A stretch of 64,000 nucleotides of DNA from Adiantum capillus-veneris (taxonomy: Eukaryota; Streptophyta; Polypodiopsida; Polypodiales; Pteridaceae). How positions within the stretch are numbered: the stretch's first letter is position 1; the number at the start of each line of letters is the position of its first letter. Made by a program: the position numbers and the translations under genes. The notes under the pieces were generated by a model that had not been told where the DNA came from, made no database searches, and was given only the letters and a program-made list of their open reading frames with translations. Shown here piece after piece: positions 47,806-57,696 of this stretch. The stretch lies in the NCBI GenBank assembly GCA_014529385.2, contig CM043959.1, positions 10,132,809 through 10,196,808 on the forward strand. The letters run 5' to 3'.

Positions 47806-49030
47806 AAACATATTCACAGTCCGAGACGATAACCCAAAATCGGTGTAGAATTTAGAGAAACTTTCCTCTGCAAAGTTATAGACCACATCGATTCCAATCC
47901 CCATCGCGGGTAGTTTCTTCTGCAAAGTTGTAGAACACATCGATTCCGGTCTCTCACGCGGGTAGTTTCTGCAAAATCGTTTTCAATAAGTAGATAAATA
48001 AAAAACAAAAAACGGAAATTGCTTTTTAGGTATGTACGCAGTCCACGAACGATAACTCAAAATTGGTGCAGAATTTGAAAACACTTTCTTCTGCAAAGTT
48101 GTAGACCACATCGATTCCAGTCTCTCGCGGGTAGTTTCTGCAAAATCGTTTTCAATAAGCAGAAAAATCAAAAACAAAAAACGAAAATTGCTTTTCAGGT
48201 ATGTACGCAGTCCGCGAACGATAACTCAAAATTGGTGCAGAATTTGAAAACACTTTCTTCTACAAAGTTGTAGACCACATCGATTCCGGTTTGTGCAACG
48301 GGTAGTTTCTGCAAAATCGTTTTCAATAAGCAGAAAAATCAAAAACAAAAAACAAAAATTGCTTTTCAGGTATGTACGCAGTCCGCGAACGATAACTCAA
48401 AATCGGTGCAGAATTTGAGAACACTTCTTTTTGCAAAGTTGTAGACCACATCGATTCCGGTCTCCCACGCGGGTAGTTTCTGCAAAATCGTTTTCAATTA
48501 GCAAAAAAATCAAAAAACAAAAAGCAAAAGTTGCTTTTCAGGTATATACGCAGTCCGCGAACGATAACTCAAAATCCGTGCAGAATTTGAAAACACTTTC
48601 TTCTGCAAAGTTGTAGAACACATCGATTCCGGTCTCTCTGAAGGGTAGTTTCTACAAAATCGTTTCCAATTAGCACAAAAATCAAAAATAAAAAGCAGAA
48701 GTTGCTTTTCAGGTATGTACGCAGTCCGCGAACGATAACTCAAAATCGGTGCAGAATTTGAAAAAACTTCCTTTCTGCAAAGTTGTAGACCACATCGATT
48801 CCGGTCTCTCTCGTGGGTAGTTTTTGCAAAATCGTTTCCAATTAGCACAAAAATCAAAAACAAAACGCGAAAGCTGTTTTTCAGGTATGTACGCAGTCTG
48901 TGAACGATAACTCAAAATCGGTGCAGAATTTGAAAAAACTTCCTTCTGCAAAGTTGTAGACCACATCGATTTCGATCCCTCCGTCGGGTAGTTTCTGCAA
49001 AATCATTTTTTATCAGGAGAAAAATTGAAA
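47806..49030. repeat. N1 internal array of units of about 171 bp
   Basis: A landmark (aggta-t-tacgcagtc) recurs at 48028, 48197, 48368, 48540, 48711 and 48883, giving spacings of 169, 171, 172, 171 and 172 bases. A more diverged unit precedes at 47806. Each unit holds 'cgataactcaaaatcggtgc', 'tgcaaagttgtagacc' and 'cacatcgattccggtc'. Adjacent units are roughly 90% alike. Minus-strand open frames across units repeat about every 57 residues and are by-products of the period. Confidence 0.9.
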
Positions 49031-49040
49031 ACAAAAACGT

Positions 49041-49055
49041 ACTGCTCTGATACCA
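49041..49055 (-). other. N1 primer-binding site
   Basis: On the minus strand TGGTATCAGAGCAGT starts directly at the LTR end, a full match to the plant initiator-Met primer site. Confidence 0.9.
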
Positions 49056-49338
49056 TGTTGAGAGAGAAGGAGAGAACACAGAAGTAGAACCCCAAAGTGT
49101 GTAGAATACACACATGAGATGATGTATATATAGAGGGGACCTGGGTGCCATATATAGAGAAGCCATATATTGAGTAGCTTCACATATAAGCTCAACATAA
49201 CGTGAGTTTGAAAGGAGGGGTTTTAAAATGTAAAGTATTTTAGGTAATTTAACAAAGATACATTAAAATAAGGGGTTTTTATATTCAATTTTGGAAAAAA
49301 GTCCTAAAATAAGGGGTCATTTTACTCATTCAAAGATG

Positions 49339-49610
49339 TTAAAAGAGGGGTTTTTTTAATACCCCAGAATATTGGATGGTGAATCCCCAGAGAGGAATGT
49401 GAAGTTTGAATGGTTGCAAAACTTGTTGTCCATACACTAAGTGGAAGGGAGTGAATTGTGTAGCATCTTTGTAAGTTGTCCTAAATTCCCATAATGCCCT
49501 ATCCAAGAAACCATCCCATGACTTTGGATTACTTTTTTCCATTTTCCTTGTATTTCCTACAATGATCCCGTTAGCTTTGTCAACCAAACTATTTGAGTAA
49601 GGATAACATG
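49339..49610 (-). pseudogene. T5 integrase core fragment
   Basis: On the minus strand: LVDKANGIIVGNTRKMEKSN, SWDGFLDRALWEFRTTYKDA, TQFTPFHLVYGQQVLQPF. The counterpart in T2 reads LVEKSNGVITGIIRKM, TYREATEFTPFHLVYGQEAL. This is the stretch that follows the catalytic glutamate in Tat integrases. Fossil, separated from its continuation by N1. Confidence 0.75.
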
Positions 49611-49901
49611 GTAAAGGTGTGCGGATTCACCACCATACTCACACTCTCTCTCTCTCCCTCTCATATTCCTATCATCTTGCTACTTCCATCTTGAGGTGTG
49701 CGGATTTGCCACCTCTTGTATGATAAGTGAGCATACTCGCAAGTTTCCCCTACCTCATTATCTTCCTTACTAACATGCACGAGTAGCAAGCCAATTCTCA
49801 CTCATTCACCACTCCTCTCACCTTATTCTCCAACCACTCCATTCCACATTTGGCCGTGGATCTTGAAATTGTTTTCCATGGCATGCTTCATTGTGTATAC
49901 G
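49611..49901. other. unassigned stretch between T5 and C2
   Basis: About 290 bases, with a phrase 'ggtgtgcggatt' repeated at about 49616 and 49696 and a short CT run between. No gene is seen. Confidence 0.4.
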
Positions 49902-50495
49902 CCACCAACTGAACCAATTATTGAAGACCCTCCCGAAGTTGAAGACCAAGAAGAGGTGCTACAACCCGAAGATGTCCTTCGGCATGAAGACAAGGTACTA
50001 CGACATGGTAAGATAATCCGACGGTATCTTATTAACTTCAAAAATTATCCTTTTGAAGATGCTAAATGGATGCAGGGAGTATAGCTTAAGGATAGTATGA
50101 ACCTTGTCAATGCTTACAATGCTACATTAGAGTAAGTAAATGTACAACTCTCTTTTAAATGACTCATGTTTTTGTCTTATAAGACTAATCCTCTTTTTAA
50201 TTGTGCACAAATTTAACTAGTATGCATGCTTAGAATCATGTTTGTGATGACAACGTCTCTCAAACACCAAGTAGAATTTGTCACTCTACTTTGGGAGAAT
50301 GAAATGGACTAAAGAGCAGACATGCTTGCGGCAGCTATGTCTCCCAAGCACCAAATGGATTAGTCATCCATCTTGGAAAGATGTTGTAGGGTACAAAAGG
50401 GATCCTCTACCCGCTAAGTACGATTGACTAATGACTAAGGCTTTATCTCTTCTACCTCATAGTCGAGGACGACTATGATTTTAAGAGAGAGGTAA
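49902..50495 (+). mobile_element. tail of a second C2-family copy, in tandem with C2
   Basis: It matches 57103-57696 nearly base for base: the linker after integrase, the chromodomain-like segment (KVLRHGKIIRRYLINFKNYP), the 3' dyad (50458-50477) and the polypurine tract, running straight into the LTR at 50496. The LTR at 50496 therefore serves both as the 3' LTR of this partial copy and the 5' LTR of C2. Left of it the family stops. Confidence 0.8.
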
Positions 50496-51072
50496 TGTCA
50501 TAAAATCTAATATCTAACCAACCCAAATGATTTTCTCATATTAAATTGATCACTTAATGTGGGAGAATAAATGGGAAAAAGTGTTAAGATATAGATATGT
50601 GCTTATAGATCTATCTCAACACGGGGCCAATAGTAAAGGGGCCCAAATGGGAGATGCTCTATCAAGAGCAAGGCTAACCAATGGAGCATAAGACCTTAGG
50701 GTTAGCTTCATTGAAGACCTCCAATAATGTGTGTAAAAGTCCTTTGACCTTAGGTAAGCTAGGGCTGAGCTTGAGATGGAAACCCGGCCCAAGCTCAAGG
50801 TGCTGGTCGTGCTTGAGGTGCTTGTCATGCTTGAGGTGCTTGATTAAGATGCTTGAGGTGCTTGAATGGCTCCATGCTTGAGGTGCTTGACTTGGTGCAT
50901 GATTAAGGTGCTAGAGGTGCCTTGAGAAGCTTTCCTGAGATGCTTCTGGGAACACCCCCTACTTCAAGTGCTTAGTCATGCTTCATGACTAAGGGGCTTG
51001 CTCATCCAAAGTCAAAAATATCCCTACAAGGAGGGGGGTGAGCCTACAAGGGGGGGGGGGGGATGAGAGAGA

Positions 51073-51103
<31 letters not shown>

Positions 51104-52131
51104 AGGGAAGCCCTAGCTTGAAGAGGCAGCAAGGACACTTGTCAAGTTCCTCCCCATATTTCCCTCATGGTGTGCCTGAAGCCTATTGGTTGGCCACCCA
51201 AGGGGTCCAATGATAATTTAGGATTTTTAATTAATTGATTTTGCATTTATCAAGTCCTCTCTCTCAAAGGAGAAAGGGGGACACTTGTCCCAAGGCTACC
51301 TACCCATGTTGCTTGTAATGGCTCCTGCTTGTGATTGGCTAGGCCTGGAGGGGTCCAATGAGCTTCAAGCATGAGCTACAAGGGGGGGTCAACCCAAGAA
51401 AGCTAGGGGGGTGCTTAGGTGGTATACTAACCCACACACACTCACAAACACTCTCATTGTGTACTGTGCAAAGTGCAAGAACTCCCTCTCCTTCTCCAAG
51501 CAAGTAGAGGTTGAGAGCCTACACCAACACTCTTGGCTATGGAGTGCAAATCCATCCAAGAGCCATGCTTCAATGCTTGAGCTTGCCATCTATTTCTTCT
51601 TCATTACTATGATATTATGTATGCTAGCACAAGAGTTATGATAAGTGAGGAACTAGCTCTTTCTCGTATGAAATGTTTCTTCTTCCTCTTCCCTACCCTC
51701 ATTCCCTGCTAGCTCTCTACACCTTCGAAGGTGTTTGAGGTCTTGGGACTGAGGCTTGGTATAGTTAAAGCTTTCTTTAAGTTTAGGTTATGCTATGATG
51801 GTGATGCATGAAGCTTTCCATCTTCATTGCTTCACCTAGGTCACAAGGAACACAAAGAATGTATTGTAACAAGTCTCTCTTTATGGGAGAAATCATAATA
51901 CAAATGCCTATTGGAGGGGGGACCAGCTCCACATAAATCCGGTCCTCAACTGTTGTCATGTTCTCTAAATTCTCTTTCTTGCAAAAGTATTGTCCATGCC
52001 AAGTTAACTAATTGCTATAATTATGTTGCTATCTTCAATTATGTCTACCCGCTATGCTCACAAAATCATTTCTTGAAAGTACTCTCATTAAATTCCGCAA
52101 CTCTCAAATTGAATAGGCAAATTCCATTACA
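50496..52131 (+). repeat. C2 5' LTR
   Basis: TGTCATAAAATC...TTCCATTACA, 1636 bp. It contains a GCTTGAGGTGCTTG minisatellite (about 50785-50910), a G run and (CA)n near 51050-51100. Confidence 0.9.
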
Positions 52132-52144
52132 TTGGTATCAGAGA
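52132..52144 (+). other. C2 primer-binding site
   Basis: TTGGTATCAGAGA directly follows the LTR; it matches the initiator-Met primer site over TGGTATCAGAG. Confidence 0.85.
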
Positions 52145-52544
52145 ATTTGGTTTCTCTTTTCTTGCTTAATAAGAGAGGTCCTTAAGTAGCCTATAAATGG
52201 TTGATGTTGTTAATTATAATAGAGTAAGTGGAACTGGGATCTAATATCGGTTTTGTTAAGTCCACTATGTGGGGGATGGTGCACACCTCGGAAGCTTTGG
52301 ACTTAATAATGGAGTCTTTTTAGACTTGCCTACGGCTTTACCATTATTGATCCATAAGAAGTCCGAAAGGAGCTAGCCCTTGGCAACTCTGCTATGTTAG
52401 ACCTACTCCTCTACTCTCTATAATTAACCACTTTGAGCCGTGGGTGTAGATACTTAAGAGCCGATTTCCAAAGGCTAAGAGGAGTGGCAACTAAGGTTTT
52501 GAACTACCAAAGCATACACTAAGTATAAACATAAATTTTGTTAA

Positions 52545-53960
52545 CATGGCTGACAATAATCAAGAGAGTAGAATGAACATTGATAGCTTTGATTTTGCAC
52601 ATGAAGGTGCTAATGATGATGCTCCCATGTTTGTGAATTATCTCGTCGCTAGGTTGCAGCAAGCTATGGGCAACCCTGCTTTGCAAGCCGAAGTTACTCA
52701 ACAACTTCGTTCTTAAGGAATTTCCCTTCCTCTCCCAGAGGAGAGAGAGCTTAGGAGGCCTCTTGAAGAGACCCCCAAAAGAAAACTCTCTCCCATTCGA
52801 GAGGAGTAATCCAAAGAGAAAGAAAGCAATGAAAGTCTAAGTTCTTCTAAAGAGGTGGCTCCACAAAGATGGCGGTCTAGACGATCGCCTACTCCTCCCA
52901 AGAGGAAAAGAGCAACCTATAGTCCTTCTCCTCATCACTCTGAAAGGCAAGACAGGAAACAAAGGAAGAAAAGGGCTAGGAAGAGGTCACCCTCTTCTCC
53001 TTCTTCTTCACCTTCCTCCTCTTCCGATGAAAGTTATGGCTATTCTCCTAGATAATACAAGAGGGGAGGACATCGCAAATCATTTCCTGCATGGCGAAGG
53101 TCACAAAAGCTAAAGAAGTTCAAGGAGGGAGGAAAGAGTATCTCTTTTCTCACCTACGATGGCACCTTTGGTGATACCGACAAAGTGTTGGCCTTCATCC
53201 AACAATTTGATGCGGCCTTTGGGGACGAGGGCTTCACAGAGTCCTCCAAGCTACGCCATGTAGCTATGCACTTCCAAAAATCAGCTCGTCAATGGTGGGC
53301 TAGCCTTCGTGGAAATGGAGTAGCCCCAAAGACATGGAAAACTCTACGAGTTTCCATCATGAAGCAATTTTTTCCAAGCGATACTAAAGATAAAGTTCTT
53401 ACCGAATGGCGTGGCTTGAAGCTTCTCTCTCATGAGTCTATCAACAAGTATGTAGACAAGTTTTGGGATTTACATCTCAAAGCTACTGTCTTTCAAAAGA
53501 TATACTTTTCCGAGCAAAGACAGCAATTCTGTGCGGGATTACCTGAAGAGATGGCCGAATACATCAACTCTCAATGGCCTGTTACTATTACCGAAGTAAT
53601 GCATCACACCATGGTTGCTTCACGCATCAATTTCCATCAAGGGACTAGAAGTAATGTCAAGCCCATGGAAAACAAAGATAAAAATGATGCAAAGGGGAAA
53701 TCCAATGCTTAAAATAAATTCCAAGGCACTTCCAACAACAACAATAACAACAACAACAATCGGTCAAAGGAGAAGGGAGTTTACAAAGGTAAAAACAAAC
53801 TCTCTCCTGAAGAGCTTGAAGCTTTTCGCAAGGACCATAAATGTTTCAAGTGTGGGGAGAAAGGACATGACTATCGTTCTTGCCCCAAGAAGAATACTCG
53901 CAATGAGACTCCTAGGGCTTCCACCATCGAAGCTCCAAAAGAGGATCCTCATTGCAAAGG
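52545..53960 (+). pseudogene. C2 gag
   Basis: It starts MADNNQESRMNIDSFDF, then VNYLVARLQQAMGNPALQAE. A basic, Ser-rich middle follows (KRKRATYSPSPHHSERQD and a run of Ser/Pro), then a capsid domain (LTYDGTFGDTDKVLAFIQQF, HFQKSARQWWASLRGNG, FFPSDTKDKVLTEW, FCAGLPEEMAEYI) at 53150-53560. A CCHC zinc knuckle, CFKCGEKGHDYRSCPKKN, lies near 53842-53895. Gag would form the particle and bind element RNA through the knuckle. The start is chosen because it is the first ATG after the leader and matches the C1 opening. Broken, with a handful of breaks. Confidence 0.8.
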
Positions 53961-54012
53961 ATCATCACTCTCCTATGCTTGGGGAAAGGTAAGAGAGAAT
54001 GATGCCTTCATC

Positions 54013-57000
54013 TTGTTTGACCCAGGCTCTACTCTCAACTTCATATCAATAGAGTTTGCCACCAATTTGGGCATTCAAGCTTTTGAGATGGGAGATATAG
54101 TAACAGCTGATGCAACTTTCAAGGGACAAAAAGCCTCCGTTACTCCCTTGATTGGGAAGTTGAGGCTTCATGTCCAAAGCTATGTCGACAAAGAAGACTT
54201 CTTCATCTCTCCTCTCCAACATCAGGATGTTATCCTAGGGGCACCATGGTTTGATCGCATGGCTGCCAACATGAAGTTCCCTGAAAGGAGAATTTACTTC
54301 ACCTACAAGGGAAAGAACATGTATATAGATGCTAGTGAGCGTGGTCGCACTATTCCACTTGTAAATCCTCTTTCTTTTGATAAATCAATGAAGAGATCAG
54401 TTTCTGTGTACATGATTTATGTCAAAGAGTCTCTAAAAGCTAATAATGATTCATCAAATGAAAATGATAGGAATCAAGAAGAGTTAGACTTGTCTACTTT
54501 TCTAAAAGGATTCCAAGATGTGTTCATCGATGATATCCCTATGGACCTACCTCCAAAACGAGGGGATGATGACCATCGTATTGAGCTCCTTCCAGGAAGC
54601 TCACCGCCTAACAAACCTCCTTATCGAGTCTCACAAGCTCAACAAGAGGAGATTATGAGGCAAGTACAGGAATTGGTAGACAAAGGGATGGTGAGGCCTA
54701 GTTCCTCTCCCTTTTGTTCTCCAGTACTTTTAGTGAAAAAGAAAGATGGTACATACCGTATGTGTGTGGACTATCGAGCACTAAACCATATCACTATCAA
54801 AAACAGATTTCCCGTGCCTCGGGTAGAAGATCTATTTGATAAGCTACAAGGCTCTACCTACTTTAGTAGGATTGACCTTAAGAGTGGCTATCATCAAATA
54901 AGGATAGTGGATGAAGATATCCTAAAGACCGCGTTTCGCACAACATTTGGTCTTTATGAATATGTAGTCATGCCTTTCGGCTTGACTAATGCACCAGCTA
55001 CTTTCAATCGTCTCATGGAGAAAATTTTTAGACCATATCGTAAATTCACTGGAGTGTTCTTTGATGATATCATCATCTACTCCAAATCTTTGGAGGAACA
55101 TAAGCCACATATCCAAGTGATTTTTCAAGCCTTGAGGGAAAACAAACTTTTTCTCAACCAAAAAAAAAGTGAATTCTTCCTTCAAGAGATTCAATATCTA
55201 GGTCATATTATCTCTCACGATGGTATTCGTATGGATCCATCAAAGTTAGAGGTAATAAAATCATGGCCTAACCCAAGGAATCTACATGAGCTAAGAAGCT
55301 TTATTGGTATGTGTGCATACTATAGACGCTTCATAGCAAAATTCTCTCAAGTAGCAGGACCACTACACGACTTAACAAAGAAGAACGTTAAGTTTGTATG
55401 GACTGCTAAGGAGCAAAATGCTTTTGAAAAACTCGAAGAGAAGCTTACTTCCCAACCAGTCCTCGTGCTTCCGGATCTCTCAAAACCATTTGAGGTCCAA
55501 TGTGATGCTTGTGGTGATTGCCTTGGAGCGGTTTTGCTTCAAGAAGGGCGTGCCATAGCATATGAGAGCCGAAGGCTCAATAGTGATGAACGAGTCTTGG
55601 GCATTTATGAGAAAGAGCTTTTAGCTGTTCTACATGCCCTATATACATGGAAGCACTACCTATTGGGGACTCCATTTATCCTACGAACCGACCACCAAAG
55701 TCTCAAGTATTTCATGACGCAAACCAAACTTTCTAACAAACAAATGAGGTGGGAAAATTTTCTTTCGCAATTTAATTTCCATATTTCTCACATAGCTGGT
55801 AAGCACAATCAAGTTGCCGATGCACTTTCACGACGACCAAAAGTTAATGCGGTGTCTATAGCTACTCACAATGATCTATCCTCTATGATAGATGAGTATG
55901 CTACTGACCCTAACTTTAGAGACATAATGTCAGCCCTTGCTTTGGGGAAGAAAGAGGAACCATTCACCTTGCAGGATGGTTATCTTCTCCACGGCAATAG
56001 GCTATGTGTTACCCATTCCCTTCGTGAGAAGGTTATGTATGAATCCCATGCTCCTCCATATGCAAGGCATAGAGGTATGCAACCTACTCTCCGAGGAGTA
56101 GAGACTTATTTCTATTCGCCTACCATGAAAGTGGACATACAAGAGTATGTTTCAAAATGTGTAGTATGCCAAAAGACCAAGTATGATAGAGGGAAGCAAC
56201 CTGGATTACTGCAGCCATTGCCTATTCCAAATTCACCGTGGGAGAGTATATCCATGCATTTCATCTTTGGATTACCCAAGTCTATCCATGGGAATACAGG
56301 AATATGGACAATAGTTGACAGGTTTAGCAAGCAAGCACATTTTATTCCTGTCAAAAAGACTATTAAGGCACATCAAATGGCAACTCTCTTCATATCTCAG
56401 ATTTTCAAGCACCATGGATTACCCACATCCATCGTGTCAGATAGAGATCCTAGAATGACCAGTAATTTTTGGAAAGGTTTTTTTGAAAATATAGGAACAA
56501 GATTGAATTTCTCTCCGGCCTATCACCCACAAACGGATGGCCAAAGTGAGATAGACAATCTTACGATACTGGATCTACTCAAGACTTATGTTACCGAAGT
56601 AGATCAACGCTCACAATGGGAAAAGTATTTACCTCTAGTAGAGTATGCCTACAATAATACTGTACATACTTCTATGGGGAAAGCACCTTTAGAGATCATA
56701 GAGGGAAGACCTAAAAGTCCCTTGCTACTCAAAGTACATGGGAAGATCTTCGCCGCCGATGAGTATAGCCGTGACCTACAAGAATCTTTTCAAAAGATTA
56801 GGGAGGCTATAGCCATCTCTCAACAAAGGCAAAAAGATGCTGCTGATAAGCACAGAAGAGCCTTAATGTTCAAAAAAAATGATTGGGTCTTACTCAAGTT
56901 TCCTAAGGCTCGATTAAGGCAAACGACGGGCAAAAATCCTACGGGCCATCAAAAGTATTATGCTAAACTAGAAAAAAGATACTATTGTCCTTTCCAAATC

Positions 57001-57156
57001 TTGAAGCCCATCAATGAGATGGCTTATCAACTCAAGTTGCCCAACCATTGGCTTATACACAATGCCTTTCATGTAAGCCTACTTAAGCCCTACAAAGGAG
57101 AGCCACCAATTGAACCAATTATTGAAGACCCTCCCGAAGTTGAAGACCAAGAATAG
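54013..57156 (+). CDS. C2 pol: protease, RT, RNase H, integrase
   Basis: A single open frame of 1047 residues. The frame is counted from a TTG, and the true frame probably enters from gag. Residues about 1-110: retropepsin-like protease (FDPGSTLNF at 2-10, later VILGAPWFDRMAAN). About 200-390: RT (KGMVRPSSSPFCSPVLLVKK, CVDYRALNHITIKNRFPVPR, YFSRIDLKSGYHQIR, VMPFGLTNAPATFNRLM, and the FFDDIIIYS box). About 490-610: Ty3-type RNase H (FEVQCDACGD, YEKELLAVLHAL, RTDHQSLKYF). About 660-720: integrase zinc region (ARHRGM..., CVVCQKTK). About 735-900: integrase core (TIVDRFSKQAHFIPVKKTIK, SIVSDRDPRMTSNFW, YHPQTDGQSEIDN). Last 120: KNPTGHQKYYAKL, then NHWLIHNAFHVSLLKPYKG. The length fits a chromovirus pol. 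I treat it as a fossil of a recently active family; open length alone does not show activity. Confidence 0.9.
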   Translation: MFDPGSTLNFISIEFATNLGIQAFEMGDIVTADATFKGQKASVTPLIGKLRLHVQSYVDKEDFFISPLQHQDVILGAPWFDRMAANMKFPERRIYFTYKGKNMYIDASERGRTIPLVNPLSFDKSMKRSVSVYMIYVKESLKANNDSSNENDRNQEELDLSTFLKGFQDVFIDDIPMDLPPKRGDDDHRIELLPGSSPPNKPPYRVSQAQQEEIMRQVQELVDKGMVRPSSSPFCSPVLLVKKKDGTYRMCVDYRALNHITIKNRFPVPRVEDLFDKLQGSTYFSRIDLKSGYHQIRIVDEDILKTAFRTTFGLYEYVVMPFGLTNAPATFNRLMEKIFRPYRKFTGVFFDDIIIYSKSLEEHKPHIQVIFQALRENKLFLNQKKSEFFLQEIQYLGHIISHDGIRMDPSKLEVIKSWPNPRNLHELRSFIGMCAYYRRFIAKFSQVAGPLHDLTKKNVKFVWTAKEQNAFEKLEEKLTSQPVLVLPDLSKPFEVQCDACGDCLGAVLLQEGRAIAYESRRLNSDERVLGIYEKELLAVLHALYTWKHYLLGTPFILRTDHQSLKYFMTQTKLSNKQMRWENFLSQFNFHISHIAGKHNQVADALSRRPKVNAVSIATHNDLSSMIDEYATDPNFRDIMSALALGKKEEPFTLQDGYLLHGNRLCVTHSLREKVMYESHAPPYARHRGMQPTLRGVETYFYSPTMKVDIQEYVSKCVVCQKTKYDRGKQPGLLQPLPIPNSPWESISMHFIFGLPKSIHGNTGIWTIVDRFSKQAHFIPVKKTIKAHQMATLFISQIFKHHGLPTSIVSDRDPRMTSNFWKGFFENIGTRLNFSPAYHPQTDGQSEIDNLTILDLLKTYVTEVDQRSQWEKYLPLVEYAYNNTVHTSMGKAPLEIIEGRPKSPLLLKVHGKIFAADEYSRDLQESFQKIREAIAISQQRQKDAADKHRRALMFKKNDWVLLKFPKARLRQTTGKNPTGHQKYYAKLEKRYYCPFQILKPINEMAYQLKLPNHWLIHNAFHVSLLKPYKGEPPIEPIIEDPPEVEDQE

Positions 57157-57345
57157 GTGCTACAAGCCGAAGCTGTCCTTCGGCATGAAGACAAGGTACT
57201 ACGACATGGTAAGATAATCCGACGGTATCTTATTAACTTCAAAAATTATCCTTTTGAAGATGCTAAATGGATGCAAGGAGTACAACTTAAGGATAGTATG
57301 AACCTTGTCAATGCTTACAATGCTACATTAGAGTAAGAAAATGTA
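57157..57345 (+). pseudogene. C2 chromodomain-like tail
   Basis: KVLRHGKIIRRYLINFKNYP, then FEDAKWMQGVQLKD, with the Y, F and W spacing of a chromodomain and an acidic end. It follows integrase, as in chromoviruses, where it helps target chromatin. It is identical to the upstream tandem tail (50000-50130) except for few changes. Confidence 0.7.
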
Positions 57346-57658
57346 CAACTCTCTTTTAAATGACTCATGTTTTTGTCTTATAAGACTAATCCTCTTTTTA
57401 ATTGTGCACAAATTTAACTAGTATGCATGCTTAGAATCATGTTTGTGATGACAACGTCTCTCAAACACCAAGTAGAATTTGTCACTCTACTTTGGGAGAA
57501 TGAAATGGACTAAAGAGCAGACATGCTTGCAGCAGCTATGTCTCCCAAGCACCAAATGGATTAGTCATCCATCTTGGAAAGATGTCGTAGGGTAAAAAAG
57601 GGATCCTCTACCCACTAAGTACGATTGACTAATGACTAAGGCTTTATCTCTTCTACCT

Positions 57659-57696
57659 CATAGTCGAGGACGACTATTATTTCAAGAGAGAGGTAA
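57659..57696 (+). promoter_or_regulatory. C2 3' dyad and polypurine tract
   Basis: CATAGTCG, AGGA, CGACTATT (57659-57678; one end base unpaired), then TTCAAGAGAGAGGTAA up to the LTR. The upstream tandem tail has the perfect form CATAGTCG/CGACTATG at 50458-50477. Confidence 0.65.

Larger units (their letters stand above)
46263..49197 (-). mobile_element. N1: complete young non-autonomous LTR element
   Basis: Two 142-bp LTRs (46263-46404 and 49056-49197; TGTTGAG...CTCAACA) are identical base for base. TAACG duplications flank it, an initiator-Met primer site abuts the right LTR, and a G-rich polypurine tract (minus strand GAGCGGGGG) abuts the left LTR. The 2.65 kb interior has no gag or pol that I can recognise. 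Instead it holds a minisatellite (about 47090-47540) and an array of units of about 171 bases (47806-49030). It looks structurally whole. Identical LTRs mean a very recent insertion, though 142 bases give a loose bound. LTR length and ends would fit a TRIM/SMART-like or copia-derived element; a partner would have to supply all enzymes. Confidence 0.9.
45365..49610 (-). mobile_element. T5: Tat integrase remains, minus strand, split by N1
   Basis: Two pieces of a Tat integrase on the minus strand, 49339-49610 (core) and 45770-46230 (C-terminal part), are separated by the young element N1. A further 180 bases of AT-rich sequence lie at 49203-49385. The rest of the element is not identified. It is broken, with several breaks. 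It predates N1. Confidence 0.65.

Noticed and set aside
47090-49030. Possible CRISPR array, because of regular repeats
   Set aside because: The repeats are head-to-tail tandem units without unique spacers and lie inside a plant LTR element.
54922-55194. Minus-strand frame of 90 residues opposite C2 RT
   Set aside because: Shadow of the strongly coding plus-strand pol frame.
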